Shown here: piece by piece, positions 1 to 9,942 of the stretch
How positions within the stretch are numbered: the stretch's first letter is position 1
How the letters are laid out: each line of letters starts with the position of its first letter
NCBI GenBank assembly: GCA_000697055.1
Contig: JNDT01001425.1
Coordinates: 1 to 42,654 of the forward strand
DNA length: 42,654 bases
Direction: 5' to 3'
From: Saksenaea vasiformis B4078
Taxonomy: Eukaryota; Mucoromycota; Mucoromycetes; Mucorales; Saksenaeaceae
Position numbers and translations under genes: made by a program
The notes under the pieces: model-generated
Told to the model about the DNA's origin: nothing
What the model saw: the letters and a program-made list of their open reading frames with translations, nothing else
Databases searched by the model: none

Positions 1-1041
1 AGTAATGTCGTATTCTACATACAGAATGACTAAATCATATCACGACATCTACAGATAAACCTCACAGATGAGAAACCGGATAAATAATGATTAAGCTGAA
101 GTACAAATCATATCAGGGTCCAATACCCGATTGTACCTGAAACCTCTTTAACATCGATCATTGGTTTATCATTGTAAAATTTTTATTTCTCAAGAACACC
201 GCCACTGCTATAAAAGCTCTCTGTAAAACAATAATAAACAATCATCTAAGAGTCTCAACGTATTCCCGTTGTTATCCATCTCTCAGTTAGCCAAATTTCA
301 CACCAAGGAGTCAATTTTTATTATTATTATGCCACATATCCCATTGTCCTCCCTTAGCTCTTCCCCCAAAAAAATGCCTTCTTGACGATGAGGTTGACCC
401 TCTCTCACATATACACATACACACACACTTACACACACACACGCACACACACACGCACTCACTCACTTTCTCTCTCTTTTTCATCTCATCCGTTTCTCTC
501 CCTTTTCTTTTATGTATATATCCTCTCTTTTTTATATTTTATTTTTCTCTTCTATATGCTTTTTTCCCTTTTGGTTTACATACATATGAAGAAATTCCTG
601 CTTTCTCTTTTCTTTTTTCAGTAAGCGTATATTCAATTGTTGTATCCTTTTTTTTTTATCTCTTCTCATTGTGTACAGCCAACTACTTTTATACCACTTT
701 TTCTTCTTTTCTCTGCAGTCAGTCAACAAGTCATATTTCTTCTTTTGTACATCCCCTTTATACATATTCACCAAAACAAAAACAAAAAAAAGGAACTTTG
801 CATGTCCACATAACCCCATTTCCTTTCTTTTATATATATATTCTGGTAAAAAAAAAAAAGCAAAAACGCAAAATAAAAATAGTATATTTTCTTCAAAGAG
901 AATGATCCTACTAAAGTGAGAACAAACAAGATCTAGATTAGCAAGTTTGGGGACCTGTAGGAGGTGAATAGAGGGGCGGAAAAGGTAGTAAGATAGGACC
1001 ACTATGGGGGAGAGAGACTGTCTAAAAGAAAACAGGGCAGA
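1..1041. other. Non-coding low-complexity stretch downstream of the GH5 gene
   Basis: No convincing gene is seen. Both strands carry open frames only because of strongly biased composition: a CA/AC-rich run, then pyrimidine-rich (CT/T) sequence to about 720, then A-rich runs near 780-870. It probably includes the 3' untranslated region of the minus-strand GH5 gene that ends at 1042. The frames at 382-624 and 532-1002 translate to low-complexity peptides and are not annotated. Confidence 0.7.
405..475. repeat. (CA)n-rich microsatellite
   Basis: Interrupted CA/AC dinucleotide repeat with occasional CG, CT and TA interruptions, running directly into a CT-rich tract. Simple sequence; no gene overlaps it. 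Confidence 0.85.
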
Positions 1042-2666
1042 CTACGTTGGTCCTTCGGAATGACTTGACCGTTCGCTTTCCTGCAAAATAATTTGGTCGA
1101 CAGCTGCAACTCCTCGCATAAACCCGTGGTTATATTGCCAAGCAAAATCACTCTTCCTGTCACTTGTTTTTGCACGTTGAAGAGCATATGCATTTGCCAA
1201 TTGACCAACAAATCCAACCCGGCTAGCTGCTCGCTCAAGGAAACGGACAGCTACATTGTATCCACTTTCAAACCCTTCATCATACAAGCCAACTGTGGAC
1301 TCTATGTTTTCACCATTTTGAGTTGACCAGTATTCAATGTGCGAATCGCGCGCCATAGCGTGTGTTTGTTGTTTGTGCGACTCTGACCATGCTTTTGCAA
1401 GTGCTCTTTGTTGCACAGCCTCTGGCACTGTGCCATTTTTAAATCTGCTAGGCAATACACCCGTTCGATGACAATAAAGGAAACTCCAGAACCAACCATC
1501 GTCGGATGTTCTATAATTCCAATAGTAATGACCAGGACACACTTCCTCCCACGTCTCGAGTTGGGTGATACCAAAATCATGCATCACCTGCGCATCGTCC
1601 AGTCCCTGTCCAATGGATCTGCTATTCAAAACGACCGACCACTCCCCAATGACCACATTGTTTCGGATACACGCCCCGTTTGCCTTTAATTCTCCCTTCA
1701 TCTGGTTTGCGACGTACTCTGTATGCTGTGCCGCTGTTTTTTGATGATCTGCCGTCGTGTGACAAAAGTACTGATGCGTATCCAAGACAACGAAATCATA
1801 CTGTCCCTGGATGGATGCGATGAAGCTACTGTATTTCCTCATATTCCACGAATCGCTGATATAGATGGGTAGTGTTCTATTCGGAGACGCGTCACGGATT
1901 GCACGAAAAGCAGATAAATAAAATTTGGTGAGGCAGGAACTGTCAAGGGGTTCATTCAAGATCTCGAGCCCTACGACATTGTTGATCGGTGCCAGGGTAG
2001 AAGCTAGGGTCTTGAGCACCTTGAGGGTGGTCGATCTATTTGTGCCCTTGAAGAACTGAGCTTTGTAGGTAGAAACACCACAGTGAGGATCATTGTTTTG
2101 ACCCCCTATGCATATATCATTGGTCAAAAAGTTTATGAAATCCTAAGGATATATAAAAAACCTGGTGCAGCATGCAGATCCACAAGGACGCCAATACCAT
2201 GTTGGCCAGCCGTTTGGATAACGCCTAGGAACCGGTTCCATGCGGCATCGTATACTCCTTCAAACTTTTTGAATGGTCCTGCCAAGTACTCTCTGCCTGC
2301 AATCCAGTACCCAATGGGCAACCGCACGGAGTTGATACCTATGGATGCCAGAAACTCAAAATCACGATCGTTCAAATACGTTCTCCAGTGCTCTTCCAGG
2401 GACTCGCGTGCATGCTCTGGTGATCCACAGGCTTCTAGAAAGTCCAACTCAGACTTCCAATCTGTACTCAAGACGCATGAACGCAGACTAGAAGGGCAGA
2501 GCCACTGTTCCAGCACGAACATGGAACCAATGTTCACACCAGCTTGTCGGCGGTGACGGTAGATCTCCGCGAGAACCGCATCAAAAGGTTCAAACTCTAC
2601 AGGGCTGGGGACATGAGGCGATAGTGGAAGCGCTTTGACACTGCTAAAATAGTCAAAGCATCCCAT
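1042..2666 (-). CDS. Glycoside hydrolase family 5 protein, exo-beta-1,3-glucanase-like (2 exons)
   Basis: Exons run 2666-2162 and 2105-1042 on the minus strand, joined over a 56-bp intron (2161-2106) with GT and AG ends. Splicing restores the GH5 segment DLHAAPGGQNNDPHCG and gives 522 residues. Seen: the N-terminal GVNIGSMFVLEQWL block, the acid/base glutamate in LEILNEP and the nucleophile glutamate in VVIGEWS, in family order. There is no signal peptide (the N-terminus MGCFDYFSSVK is not hydrophobic), so the protein is probably cytosolic, unlike secreted exo-1,3-beta-glucanases. The overall layout recalls the uncharacterised yeast GH5 protein YBR056W, a comparison from memory. The expected role is hydrolysis of beta-glucans or beta-glucosides; the real substrate cannot be read from sequence. 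It is divergent from the small membrane-protein gene at 2838. Confidence 0.9.
2106..2161 (-). other. Spliceosomal intron of the GH5 gene
   Basis: GTTTTTTATATATCC donor side and TATGCATAG acceptor side on the minus strand, 56 bp, phase 1. Removing it joins two halves of a conserved glycosidase motif. Confidence 0.88.
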
Positions 2667-2837
2667 ATTGGATCTGTTGTCGCCTGCTACAGTTGTTGAA
2701 GAGCAGGAATGTAATTACACGGATTAAGAATGCCGGTGCCTGTGACTTGAACTTGATTTACTGTCCCTACAAACAATCAATATATCACGTCCTTTTTCTT
2801 CTCGTCTCGTTCTCTTAACAATATTTCCTACAATGAA

Positions 2838-3038
2838 ATGGCAACTTTCAGAGGATCGTGGGTTTGGGGGAGTGGAGCTGTCATCACTTATTTTGCATTA
2901 GCGTGCCTTGCATTTTTACAAGTTGCAAGGAGGGAAGGGGAATATTTCCGGTCGATCATCAAGAATGATCTGGGGACAATGCAGCTGAGACCATCTATCT
3001 TTGAGGGTATGACATTTTATCATCTCATAGAGATTTAA
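2838..3038 (+). CDS. Small single-pass membrane protein, 66 residues, unknown
   Basis: Short open frame starting MATFRGSWVWGSGAVITYFA. Residues about 10-30 form one hydrophobic segment, followed by a charged tail (VARREGEYFRSIIKND). It begins about 170 bp from the divergent GH5 start, after a pyrimidine-rich leader, as expected for a real short-leader gene. I do not recognise the family; the size and layout fit small organellar or ER membrane subunits, but that is only a guess. It is convergent with the phosphatase gene at 3169. A GT...AG pair near the stop is only about 24 bp apart, too short for an intron. Confidence 0.5.
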   Translation: MATFRGSWVWGSGAVITYFALACLAFLQVARREGEYFRSIIKNDLGTMQLRPSIFEGMTFYHLIEI

Positions 3039-3168
3039 GATATGAAAACGCTATTAACAGAAAAAAAACATAAGAATAAATGCAGATGAGACTTGATTAC
3101 GAAGGTTGCTGTTCAGCGAGTAAGGGGGTTAAAGGTTTCAAACCGAAAAGTTCAAGAGGAGAGGGGTA

Positions 3169-4227
3169 TCATTGGGATGTCGTATCCTTCAAATGACGGT
3201 CAGAAACTTCGAGATCCACGTACCAACGAGGCTTAGAGGCACCAACTGAAAGTTCCGCTAGCTCAACTTCCTCTTCTTCACTCTGGTCGCTGCCATCCAA
3301 CCTCGCATGCGGCTTCATCCACCGTACACAAGAGACACTGCAATAGCCTGTTTCCACTGGCCTGGTGATTCGATTGCGAAAACTATCCAGGAGCGCGTTT
3401 ACTCCCACGGCATGGGTGACAAGAATAGCCACAACCGGCCCATTACAATTGTTGCTATTTTTTGGCAGCCCCACTGTCGCACCGGAAATACATTCTTCAC
3501 GCACTTCATCAAAACGTTTAAGCATATCTGTATAGCGTTCAGGAAAATCGAATTCAGTCCGTGATGAACGATAACCATGGTCAATGACGAGTGGTGGAAG
3601 TACAAGATTTTTGCCGTGGCTGTCCAGGATAGTGCTGTTGTTGTTAGCTTTCGCGGCGTAGGTCATCGCTTGTTGCCGTGCAAGTGCTTCCTGTTGTCGC
3701 GCCATCATATGGGATGCTGGACACACATCGTCGAAAAAGCGTTCGCACATCCATTCTCCCAAGCCGAGCTGCAAGCGGATCACGGGGGGTTGTACAGAGA
3801 CGTGGGTTTGTGTTGCCATACCTCTGGCTAAGCCAATGGCTGTATCGATGCATCTTTGGAAGGGCGAAGTGTAGATCACAATTGTTGCCTTGTCAACCGC
3901 AATACAACGCTCGCTCATCAGATCAATAATATGAGCGCCTGTTTTCTGTGCCTGTTCATGTCCCTGTATCGGGGTTGCAAATGACGCTTAATGTTTTTTA
4001 ATTTATCACTCGCTAGGTCTTTGAACTTACAGTGGTTGAAAGGGGAGGATCCCAGATGCCATGAGCTGGATCAGATCTCCACATTTTGAGGACATGATCT
4101 AACCATCGTTAATCAGATCAAGATGGAACAAGAGGAACAAGGGAAGCGCCTTATTGCGGAAGGCCAGCTAACCTAATCTTTCACCGTGACGAACAATAAA
4201 GACCGTGTCAATGGCAGGTGTAGACAT
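3169..4227 (-). CDS. Histidine phosphatase (phosphoglycerate mutase-like) superfamily protein, 3 exons
   Basis: Reconstructed from exons 4227-4173, 4098-4031 and 3963-3169 with introns of 74 and 67 bp, all GT-AG; phases agree and give 304 residues. The first exon supplies the branch-1 catalytic motif VFIVRHGER (His about residue 14). The second supplies DHVLKMWRSDP, and the third carries SPFQRCIDTA and the second catalytic histidine in VAILVTHAVG. The family transfers a phosphate through a phospho-histidine. The layout recalls the fungal Tfc7/YNL108C-type proteins rather than a glycolytic mutase, so the substrate is unknown. An acidic patch (SEEEEVELAE) lies near the C-terminus. Only exon 3 is visible as a long open frame; the catalytic start lies in the two short upstream exons. 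Confidence 0.88.
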
Positions 4228-4423
4228 GTGAATAGACGTCGTTTGCCTGGGGTTTTGGGGACTAAAGGAGAAGAAGAAGCAAGGTCGACCAGGTTGAAGT
4301 GAAAAAGGGCTACACAAATCATGTGATAATGTTAACTCTAACATGTGAATTTTTCTTGCGGACTTCGCACATCAAACAGATTCAACTTTCCAACATGTAC
4401 GGATTGAAAAATACGCACAGTCA

Positions 4424-4557
4424 TTCCAAGAAGTAAAGTCGCTGCTTTTGAATTGCGATGTCGTACAAAAAATCTTTGTGTTCAACAATCATGTTGGTTG
4501 ATCCAGCAATGAAGTCGTGTTCGCATAGGATGAATCCGTATATCTCTACATGTCGTG
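4424..4557 (+). repeat. Left long terminal inverted repeat
   Basis: Inverted match to 5092-5227. It ends near CATGTCGT, which also ends the matched block of the right arm. Confidence 0.8.
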
Positions 4558-5091
4558 AGAAATACGTCACGGAAGCACCTCAATGCAAAAACGACGCTCT
4601 TGCTTCTGTGAAACGTCTTTCTTGTTTTGAGACCCTTTTATTCCTTCCAAAAGGACACAGAAAAACCATCACTGAAGTATCTCAATACAGTTGGAATCTA
4701 CGAAGGATCTGACGGAGCTGCAGCGAAAAGAAAATTGGAAGTCGGTTCACGATGCTGACCGACGTCCTCAAGAATCAACTCTCAATTGGCCCGGAAACTG
4801 CTCTCAGCTTGAACAGTTCAAAGATGTACATACTTTATGACGATGCAAAGTTGAACGAGTTCCTTCGCATATCAAAAAACCAGCAGAACGGAAACACACA
4901 AATGATCCTTTATGCTGCTCCAATAAGTTATACGCCCATCTGCGAACCAAGCTGTTGTAAGCACAGTATTATTTTGTCGTCAATTCGTGAACTAATGACA
5001 GCATATTCAATACTTTCCTTAGCGCAAACTCGATTCTTCATGGACGCGTAGTTTCTCTAGAGTAGCGTAAAAAGTCGTTCAATAAATAGTA

Positions 5092-5227
5092 GACGACATG
5101 CAAAGAGAAACGTATTCATCCTATGCGAACACGACTGCATTGCTGGATCAACCGATATCACTGTTGGACACGAAGATTTTTTGCACGACATCGAATTCAA
5201 AAGCAGCGACTTTACTTTCTGGAATTA
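5092..5227 (-). repeat. Right long terminal inverted repeat
   Basis: Reverse-complement match to 4424-4557 with scattered substitutions and one or two single-base gaps, suggesting an element that is no longer young. Confidence 0.8.
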
Positions 5228-7139
5228 GGAACTATTATCGCCTGACATTCACCGATAAACCCCGCTAGACATTTGTACAACTAAAAAGCATACGCTGAGC
5301 TCTCACTTACCATTTATTACCTACATTAAGGCAAGCGATGCAAGATGTTTAAGACGAATTCTTTGTGTCTTCGGGTTCCCATGGCGGCGTTGCGCTGGCA
5401 CGCTATGCGTAGCATGGGGTCACCTGCACGCTCGAGATTAGTTGTCTCTGCAATATCTGTACATACATGTTTGTGTTATATCCAGGCGGCCTTGCACTAT
5501 AACGTCCGATGGCAACAGTTGTCGAGAAACGATTAGTAATGAAAAACATGGCGAGGAAGGTCATCCGCGCCTCCGACTTTATTCACACGAACGTATGTAT
5601 TCTTCCCACGGATCATGCTTCGGTACGCCTTTTTCTTTCTTTGTTTTGATCAGTTAATGAGTAGCACAGCATAAGTCATGCTTCTCCCATTCTTTCCATG
5701 TCAGATTACTCCGCTTATAGAACTCTGGTCTAATAGGACAGGACAACTGCATGCAGCTCTTATTCAGCAATGACGAATGCGGCTAACCTTGTATTGTTGC
5801 ACACGCATATACACTGGTCACTGAAACCGACTACGACTTTTTTCTCCCCGACGACGTGCTATGGAAGTAAGATACTTGGTTCCTCGCAGCAATCCTCCAG
5901 ATATAAAGATGGCGTTTGCAGTCGCTCACTCGTCTCAACTTTTGAGACATCAGCCACGACTTGGTATAGCATTGGCCGAAGACGATCTTCGCAGACATAG
6001 CGCATGACCAAGGCTTTACTATGAGAAGCCCATTTCACAGACACTTCTTTGGTAGCAGACGTCCTTTCTATATAGAACTCATTCAGTCCACCCAGTTCAT
6101 CTGAGTTCAACGAGACCTAGGACCAGGAAAACGAACCAACAATGTAAATTCCAAAGAATGGATAACGAATAGTTTACGATAGACAAGGTGATAGGATCAT
6201 ATTAGGCGAAATTGCATAACTTTGAATCAAGAGAACACAAAGCTTCGGATTGATTTTTCAATCGCGTTAGAGTCTCGTAAAGACGCTATGTACGGCATCA
6301 CACCGCGAGCTGTTGAAATCATACTGAGTCTATCAAGTGATGTAGGAGCAGGTCAGCCTGGTCGGATCGCCTGTCGATCATCCGCATATGTAACATGGCT
6401 TTTGTCTGTTTGTTTCAAATGCGTACCAGAGTATCAACGCTATCTCGCCTAGGGACGCAATCACCTCATTACTGGAGTTAGTATCTAGACTAATAGATCA
6501 ATGTAAGTTCGAGGGACGATTCTCATTTAGGTGGAAGTTGAACCAGGAACAAGAAACCAGCCACAGCTGTACACCATTTCCGCCTCGGTTCTCTCCTTGT
6601 ATCCTGGTGAGCATCGAATGTCTATATGAAATGGGGAAGCATTGTTGTCAAGAAGTATGGCTGACGCGGGTCTACGTATTATGCTGCTTATGAGGAGCAT
6701 GATGAACTTGAAGTATCGAGTCCTTTATACAGCCCTTCGTCTAAAGTAGCTCAAGCAAGAGACGACCAGACAAAGGTCATGCAGATAAACGATTACATGA
6801 AGACTGATAACAGTTGTTGCATTGATCAGGCGTAATCATACGCTATACACGGTTCAGGACAGAGTAAGATCCTTCGAGCTGTTAGTTGGGCGACAGACTG
6901 CAGATAAATCTGATCGTCGCTTAGCTTACTTGATCAGAACGCCAAAGAATGCAAGGACTAGACATTGCACCTCCTATGAACTAAAAAGAACCGACGTGCT
7001 TGCAACAACAGCTGCATCAGCGCTCATGGATGCTATCATTGTCATCTATTTGCTCTGCATTTGTGTTACCGCATGGGACGTATTCGTGACAGGAAATCTT
7101 GCTGCAGATCCATGTGCATTTAGGCGGGAGGAGTCGTGG

Positions 7140-7170
7140 ATCGAAACAGGCAAGATCGAAACAGGCAAGA
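7140..7170 (+). repeat. 15-bp tandem duplication
   Basis: The unit ATCGAAACAGGCAAG occurs twice back to back, followed by a partial third copy (ATCAAGGCAG). A small, probably recent slippage duplication. Confidence 0.8.
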
Positions 7171-8990
7171 TCAAGGCAGCTATCTAGCGTCATCAAGAAA
7201 ACCAAGGGGCTCATCTTGGAAGTTGCTTGAGATTTGGTGAAGTTCAGTCACTGCAGATGCCGCTGCAGGCTTTGTTATTGTAAACAAAAACAGAGCGACA
7301 CACCAAAACCATTTTTGGGCCCTCGTTATCCAAACATGTCGCTGGAAGCATAGCTGATCATTTCATCAGCAATAATGCGTTCGTTTAGCCGAGATATACA
7401 AGTATTTACGCAATTACGGAGGATTTCAGCTATCGTCGTCAAATATTTGCTTATGACCATGGAGCCAACTCGACTACCAGAAACAATCAACGAATCATCG
7501 TTTGCATTAGTTCACTCATCCTCAAGAAAGCACAAAATATATCGATGGATCAAAGTGACCCTGATTATCTAAAACGATCACTGGGAGAGCATGCCTTGTC
7601 ATACCATCCATTATCACACGAAATTGCCAACCATTTCCTGAAGACGCGCAGCGTTACTCGCGTTACTAATTTCGAATCCCTCTGACATGAAACCTTGGTC
7701 CTTTTTTTTTGAAATAAATTTGGTAAAAGGAGCCAGGAAGCGTAGTGTAGTTTTTCAAGTCTCCGGTAACACTAAATTCAAAGCTATAAAGAGACTTAAC
7801 GCTCTTATAAGGAAACGTTTGTTATAGCAAATATCTGATCCGTTGATCTCTTGCAACATATGCTGCAGCAACTGTCCTTTTCATTAGACAGTTGCCACCT
7901 TGCATAGTCAAAAGCTTACACAGTGAAAACGAAAAGGGGACCCCAACACACTGAGAACAGCACTAGGTCGTGTAGATAGCATATACAGGCATAGATCAAT
8001 CACCAGATGTCGACATAATATCAAAGTCAAGATCCACCAGAAAACGTAAGGAACACAACATATTGACCAGACCAATATTACAATCTCCGAATCAATAGGA
8101 TAAGGGCAGAGTGCATAAACAAAATGTAACGGTCTCGCACTTCCATCCAAATAACGAGGCGTCTCAAAAACATTCCTATTCATTACTGACAAGAAAACCA
8201 AGACAAATACATACATTTGTTTTGGTTTTATAATCATTAAAAAGTGAGCCTAGTCGCTGAACGGACGACGCACCCGTTGATGAAAGCGTAAGGAACCCAT
8301 GCCTACAGTTGGCAGCCACAAGCATAGGAAACTGCTGTCAACAACAGATCCCGTTTCATTTGACAAATATTAATGCTTGTCCATAGGCATGTTGCGTTCG
8401 CTAACCTGGTTAACCTACAGGACTTATGGAAACTTCAATTACCGGAATTCTCATTTTATGATTCATTGGCCATGGTTGAGAATAAGTGGCATCTGTGTAC
8501 TCAATTAAGTCGCGGGTTTAGTATAAAGTTTTAATAAAGATGTATAGGTTTAATACAGTTCGTGCTGTGACGCATTTGGCGTCAACCACGAATTACTGCA
8601 GGGGAAGAAAGGAAATTCTTAAACAACGAGGCAGGGTTTGCGAAGTTGAAAGTAATGTCCAGAAAACGCTGTCAAAATGAGGGTTATGTTTATGAACTGT
8701 TTCGTTAGGCACGCGTGTTATTCCATGTATGTACAAAATTCAAGTAATTCACGCAAACATCAGAGTATGCGTTTGTATAAACAGAAAAACACATTCGTTG
8801 TAAGAGAGTAAATATGTATTTGCTAATGAAACGCTTTTCACGTAAAATTGTGTTATCTGCCAAATACGTAATGCATAAACGCGCATGTATCTTCAAACAA
8901 ACACGAGGTCTGCTGCTGCATACGTAGACAACTTGATGCTTTGGTTGCGGGCTTCTGATTGTAAAGAAAAGAAATAGAGGAAATCTTTTA

Positions 8991-9006
8991 TAATAATATA
9001 TTATTA
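8991..9006. repeat. 16-bp perfect palindrome
   Basis: TAATAATATATTATTA is its own reverse complement. It lies about 200 bp beyond the 3' end of the minus-strand TLC gene. In AT-rich sequence this may be chance. Confidence 0.6.
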
Positions 9007-9213
9007 CAGTGTTAACTCACACTCTCCGTATCGCGAGAAAAGGGAAAGGGAAGCAAGTACAAAATTAATAAAAATAATACTATATACAACGAATTGCACA
9101 GCATGCAGCTTATGCAGCTTCGGATACTACATCTCTCACGCCACTCTGCGCTTTACCCACAGGCATTTGCGCTATACCATTCGAGTACCTTTTGATCTGG
9201 ACATGTATAATTC

Positions 9214-9918
9214 CTAGATAAACACCCAGTTATAGATCATACCGAACCTAGATGAACGAAAATACTTACTATGGAACCAATAGAGATGTAGCATGAACAT
9301 CCCAACGGATACAACCCAGAGAGGCTTGACAGGATGGTGTCTCTTCAGTGACACGATAGCAAACAGGTTGAGTAGTATACGAAAGACGAAGAAGGTGCTA
9401 GCAAAGAGGAGGTCGGACCGCAGCTCATCTTGCAGTGATCCAGCCGCTAAAATGACGGTAGGTAGTTCTACAATTGCCATTGTCGAAAAAGAAGAGGTGC
9501 TTTGTACACACATGAGCCAAAATATAATAATCGTGTACGCCACATGATGGAACCATCCGGTAAGAAAGGTGATACGCTTCTTGTAGTAATATGACCCAAG
9601 GGATAGATCAAGTAGAAGGTAAGTGATGAAGAAGCAAGCCAGTGCCGTGTCCGTTGATGAGCTCTGTGTAAGTAGCATCACATCCAAACCAGATCGCCAG
9701 TATCGGTAGAAGGATGGAAACGAAGCTACGGTGGCGACAATGCTGCTGGCCAGCGTCAATAACCAACTGATCTGCTTTTCCGTCTTCGCCAGCCCAGATC
9801 GTATGCAGTAAAAGAAAAAACCACCAAGAGATAGCAAGCTGACGATAAGTGAAGCAGGAACAACGGGTTGTGAAAGGACTTCGACCAGTGTGAGTCTGTT
9901 CACTGTGTGAAATGGCAT
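9214..9918 (-). CDS. TLC-domain (TRAM/LAG1/CLN8-like) multi-pass membrane protein
   Basis: Single-exon frame of 234 residues from ATG at 9918 (MPFHTVNRLTLVEVL). The open frame continues to a GTG at 9942, but the ATG is the natural start. Several hydrophobic helices are visible: about 18-38, 50-68, 85-108, 120-140, 150-165, 175-195 and 205-215. The diagnostic TLC stretch is present: FFITYLLLDLSLGSYYYKK, then a TGWFHHVAY double-histidine motif. TLC proteins sit in the ER or plasma membrane and act in sphingolipid synthesis or lipid handling. The short length fits the TLCD4 (TMEM56)-like group rather than ceramide synthase, which is longer. No partner gene is nearby, so its lipid cannot be inferred. 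Confidence 0.85.
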   Translation of the reverse strand: MPFHTVNRLTLVEVLSQPVVPASLIVSLLSLGGFFFYCIRSGLAKTEKQISWLLTLASSIVATVASFPSFYRYWRSGLDVMLLTQSSSTDTALACFFITYLLLDLSLGSYYYKKRITFLTGWFHHVAYTIIIFWLMCVQSTSSFSTMAIVELPTVILAAGSLQDELRSDLLFASTFFVFRILLNLFAIVSLKRHHPVKPLWVVSVGMFMLHLYWFHSKYFRSSRFGMIYNWVFI

Positions 9919-9942
9919 TATAAGAAAATGTATCTGAAGCAC

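Larger units (their letters stand above)
4422..5228. mobile_element. Non-autonomous foldback/long-TIR DNA element (~807 bp)
   Basis: The ends are inverted copies of each other. The left arm (about 4424-4557) and the reverse complement of the right arm (about 5092-5227) share GTAAAGTCGCTGCTTTTGAA, GGTTGATCCAGCAATG and TCGTGTTCGCATAGGATGAA at the same spacing, roughly 85-90% over about 130 bp by eye. The interior carries open frames of 85 and 99 codons (4458-4712, 4752-5051) that match nothing I know. Long inverted repeats around a short, transposase-poor interior fit a Mutator-like or foldback MITE. Target-site duplications are not clear. Confidence 0.8.
5229..9213. other. Long gene-poor stretch, no recognisable gene
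   Basis: Open frames here are short (up to about 120 codons) and none shows a domain I can name. The least random is the minus frame 5859-6110, moderately charged with no low complexity, which could be a remnant exon. The frame 6822-7187 ends in an exact 15-bp tandem duplication. No inverted-repeat ends, tRNA or rRNA were seen. Best read as intergenic or decayed mobile-element DNA. Confidence 0.55.

Noticed and set aside
532..1002. 156-codon minus-strand open frame
   Set aside because: Made by A/T-rich and pyrimidine-rich low-complexity sequence; the peptide is runs of Lys, Phe and Leu without any motif, and it opens in simple repeats.
7640..7690. TTCGAATCCC resembling a tRNA T-loop
   Set aside because: No matching acceptor stem, D-arm or anticodon arm could be drawn around it.
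9919..9942. N-terminal extension of the TLC protein from a GTG codon
   Set aside because: Only eight extra residues from a non-ATG codon; the ATG at 9918 is adequate.
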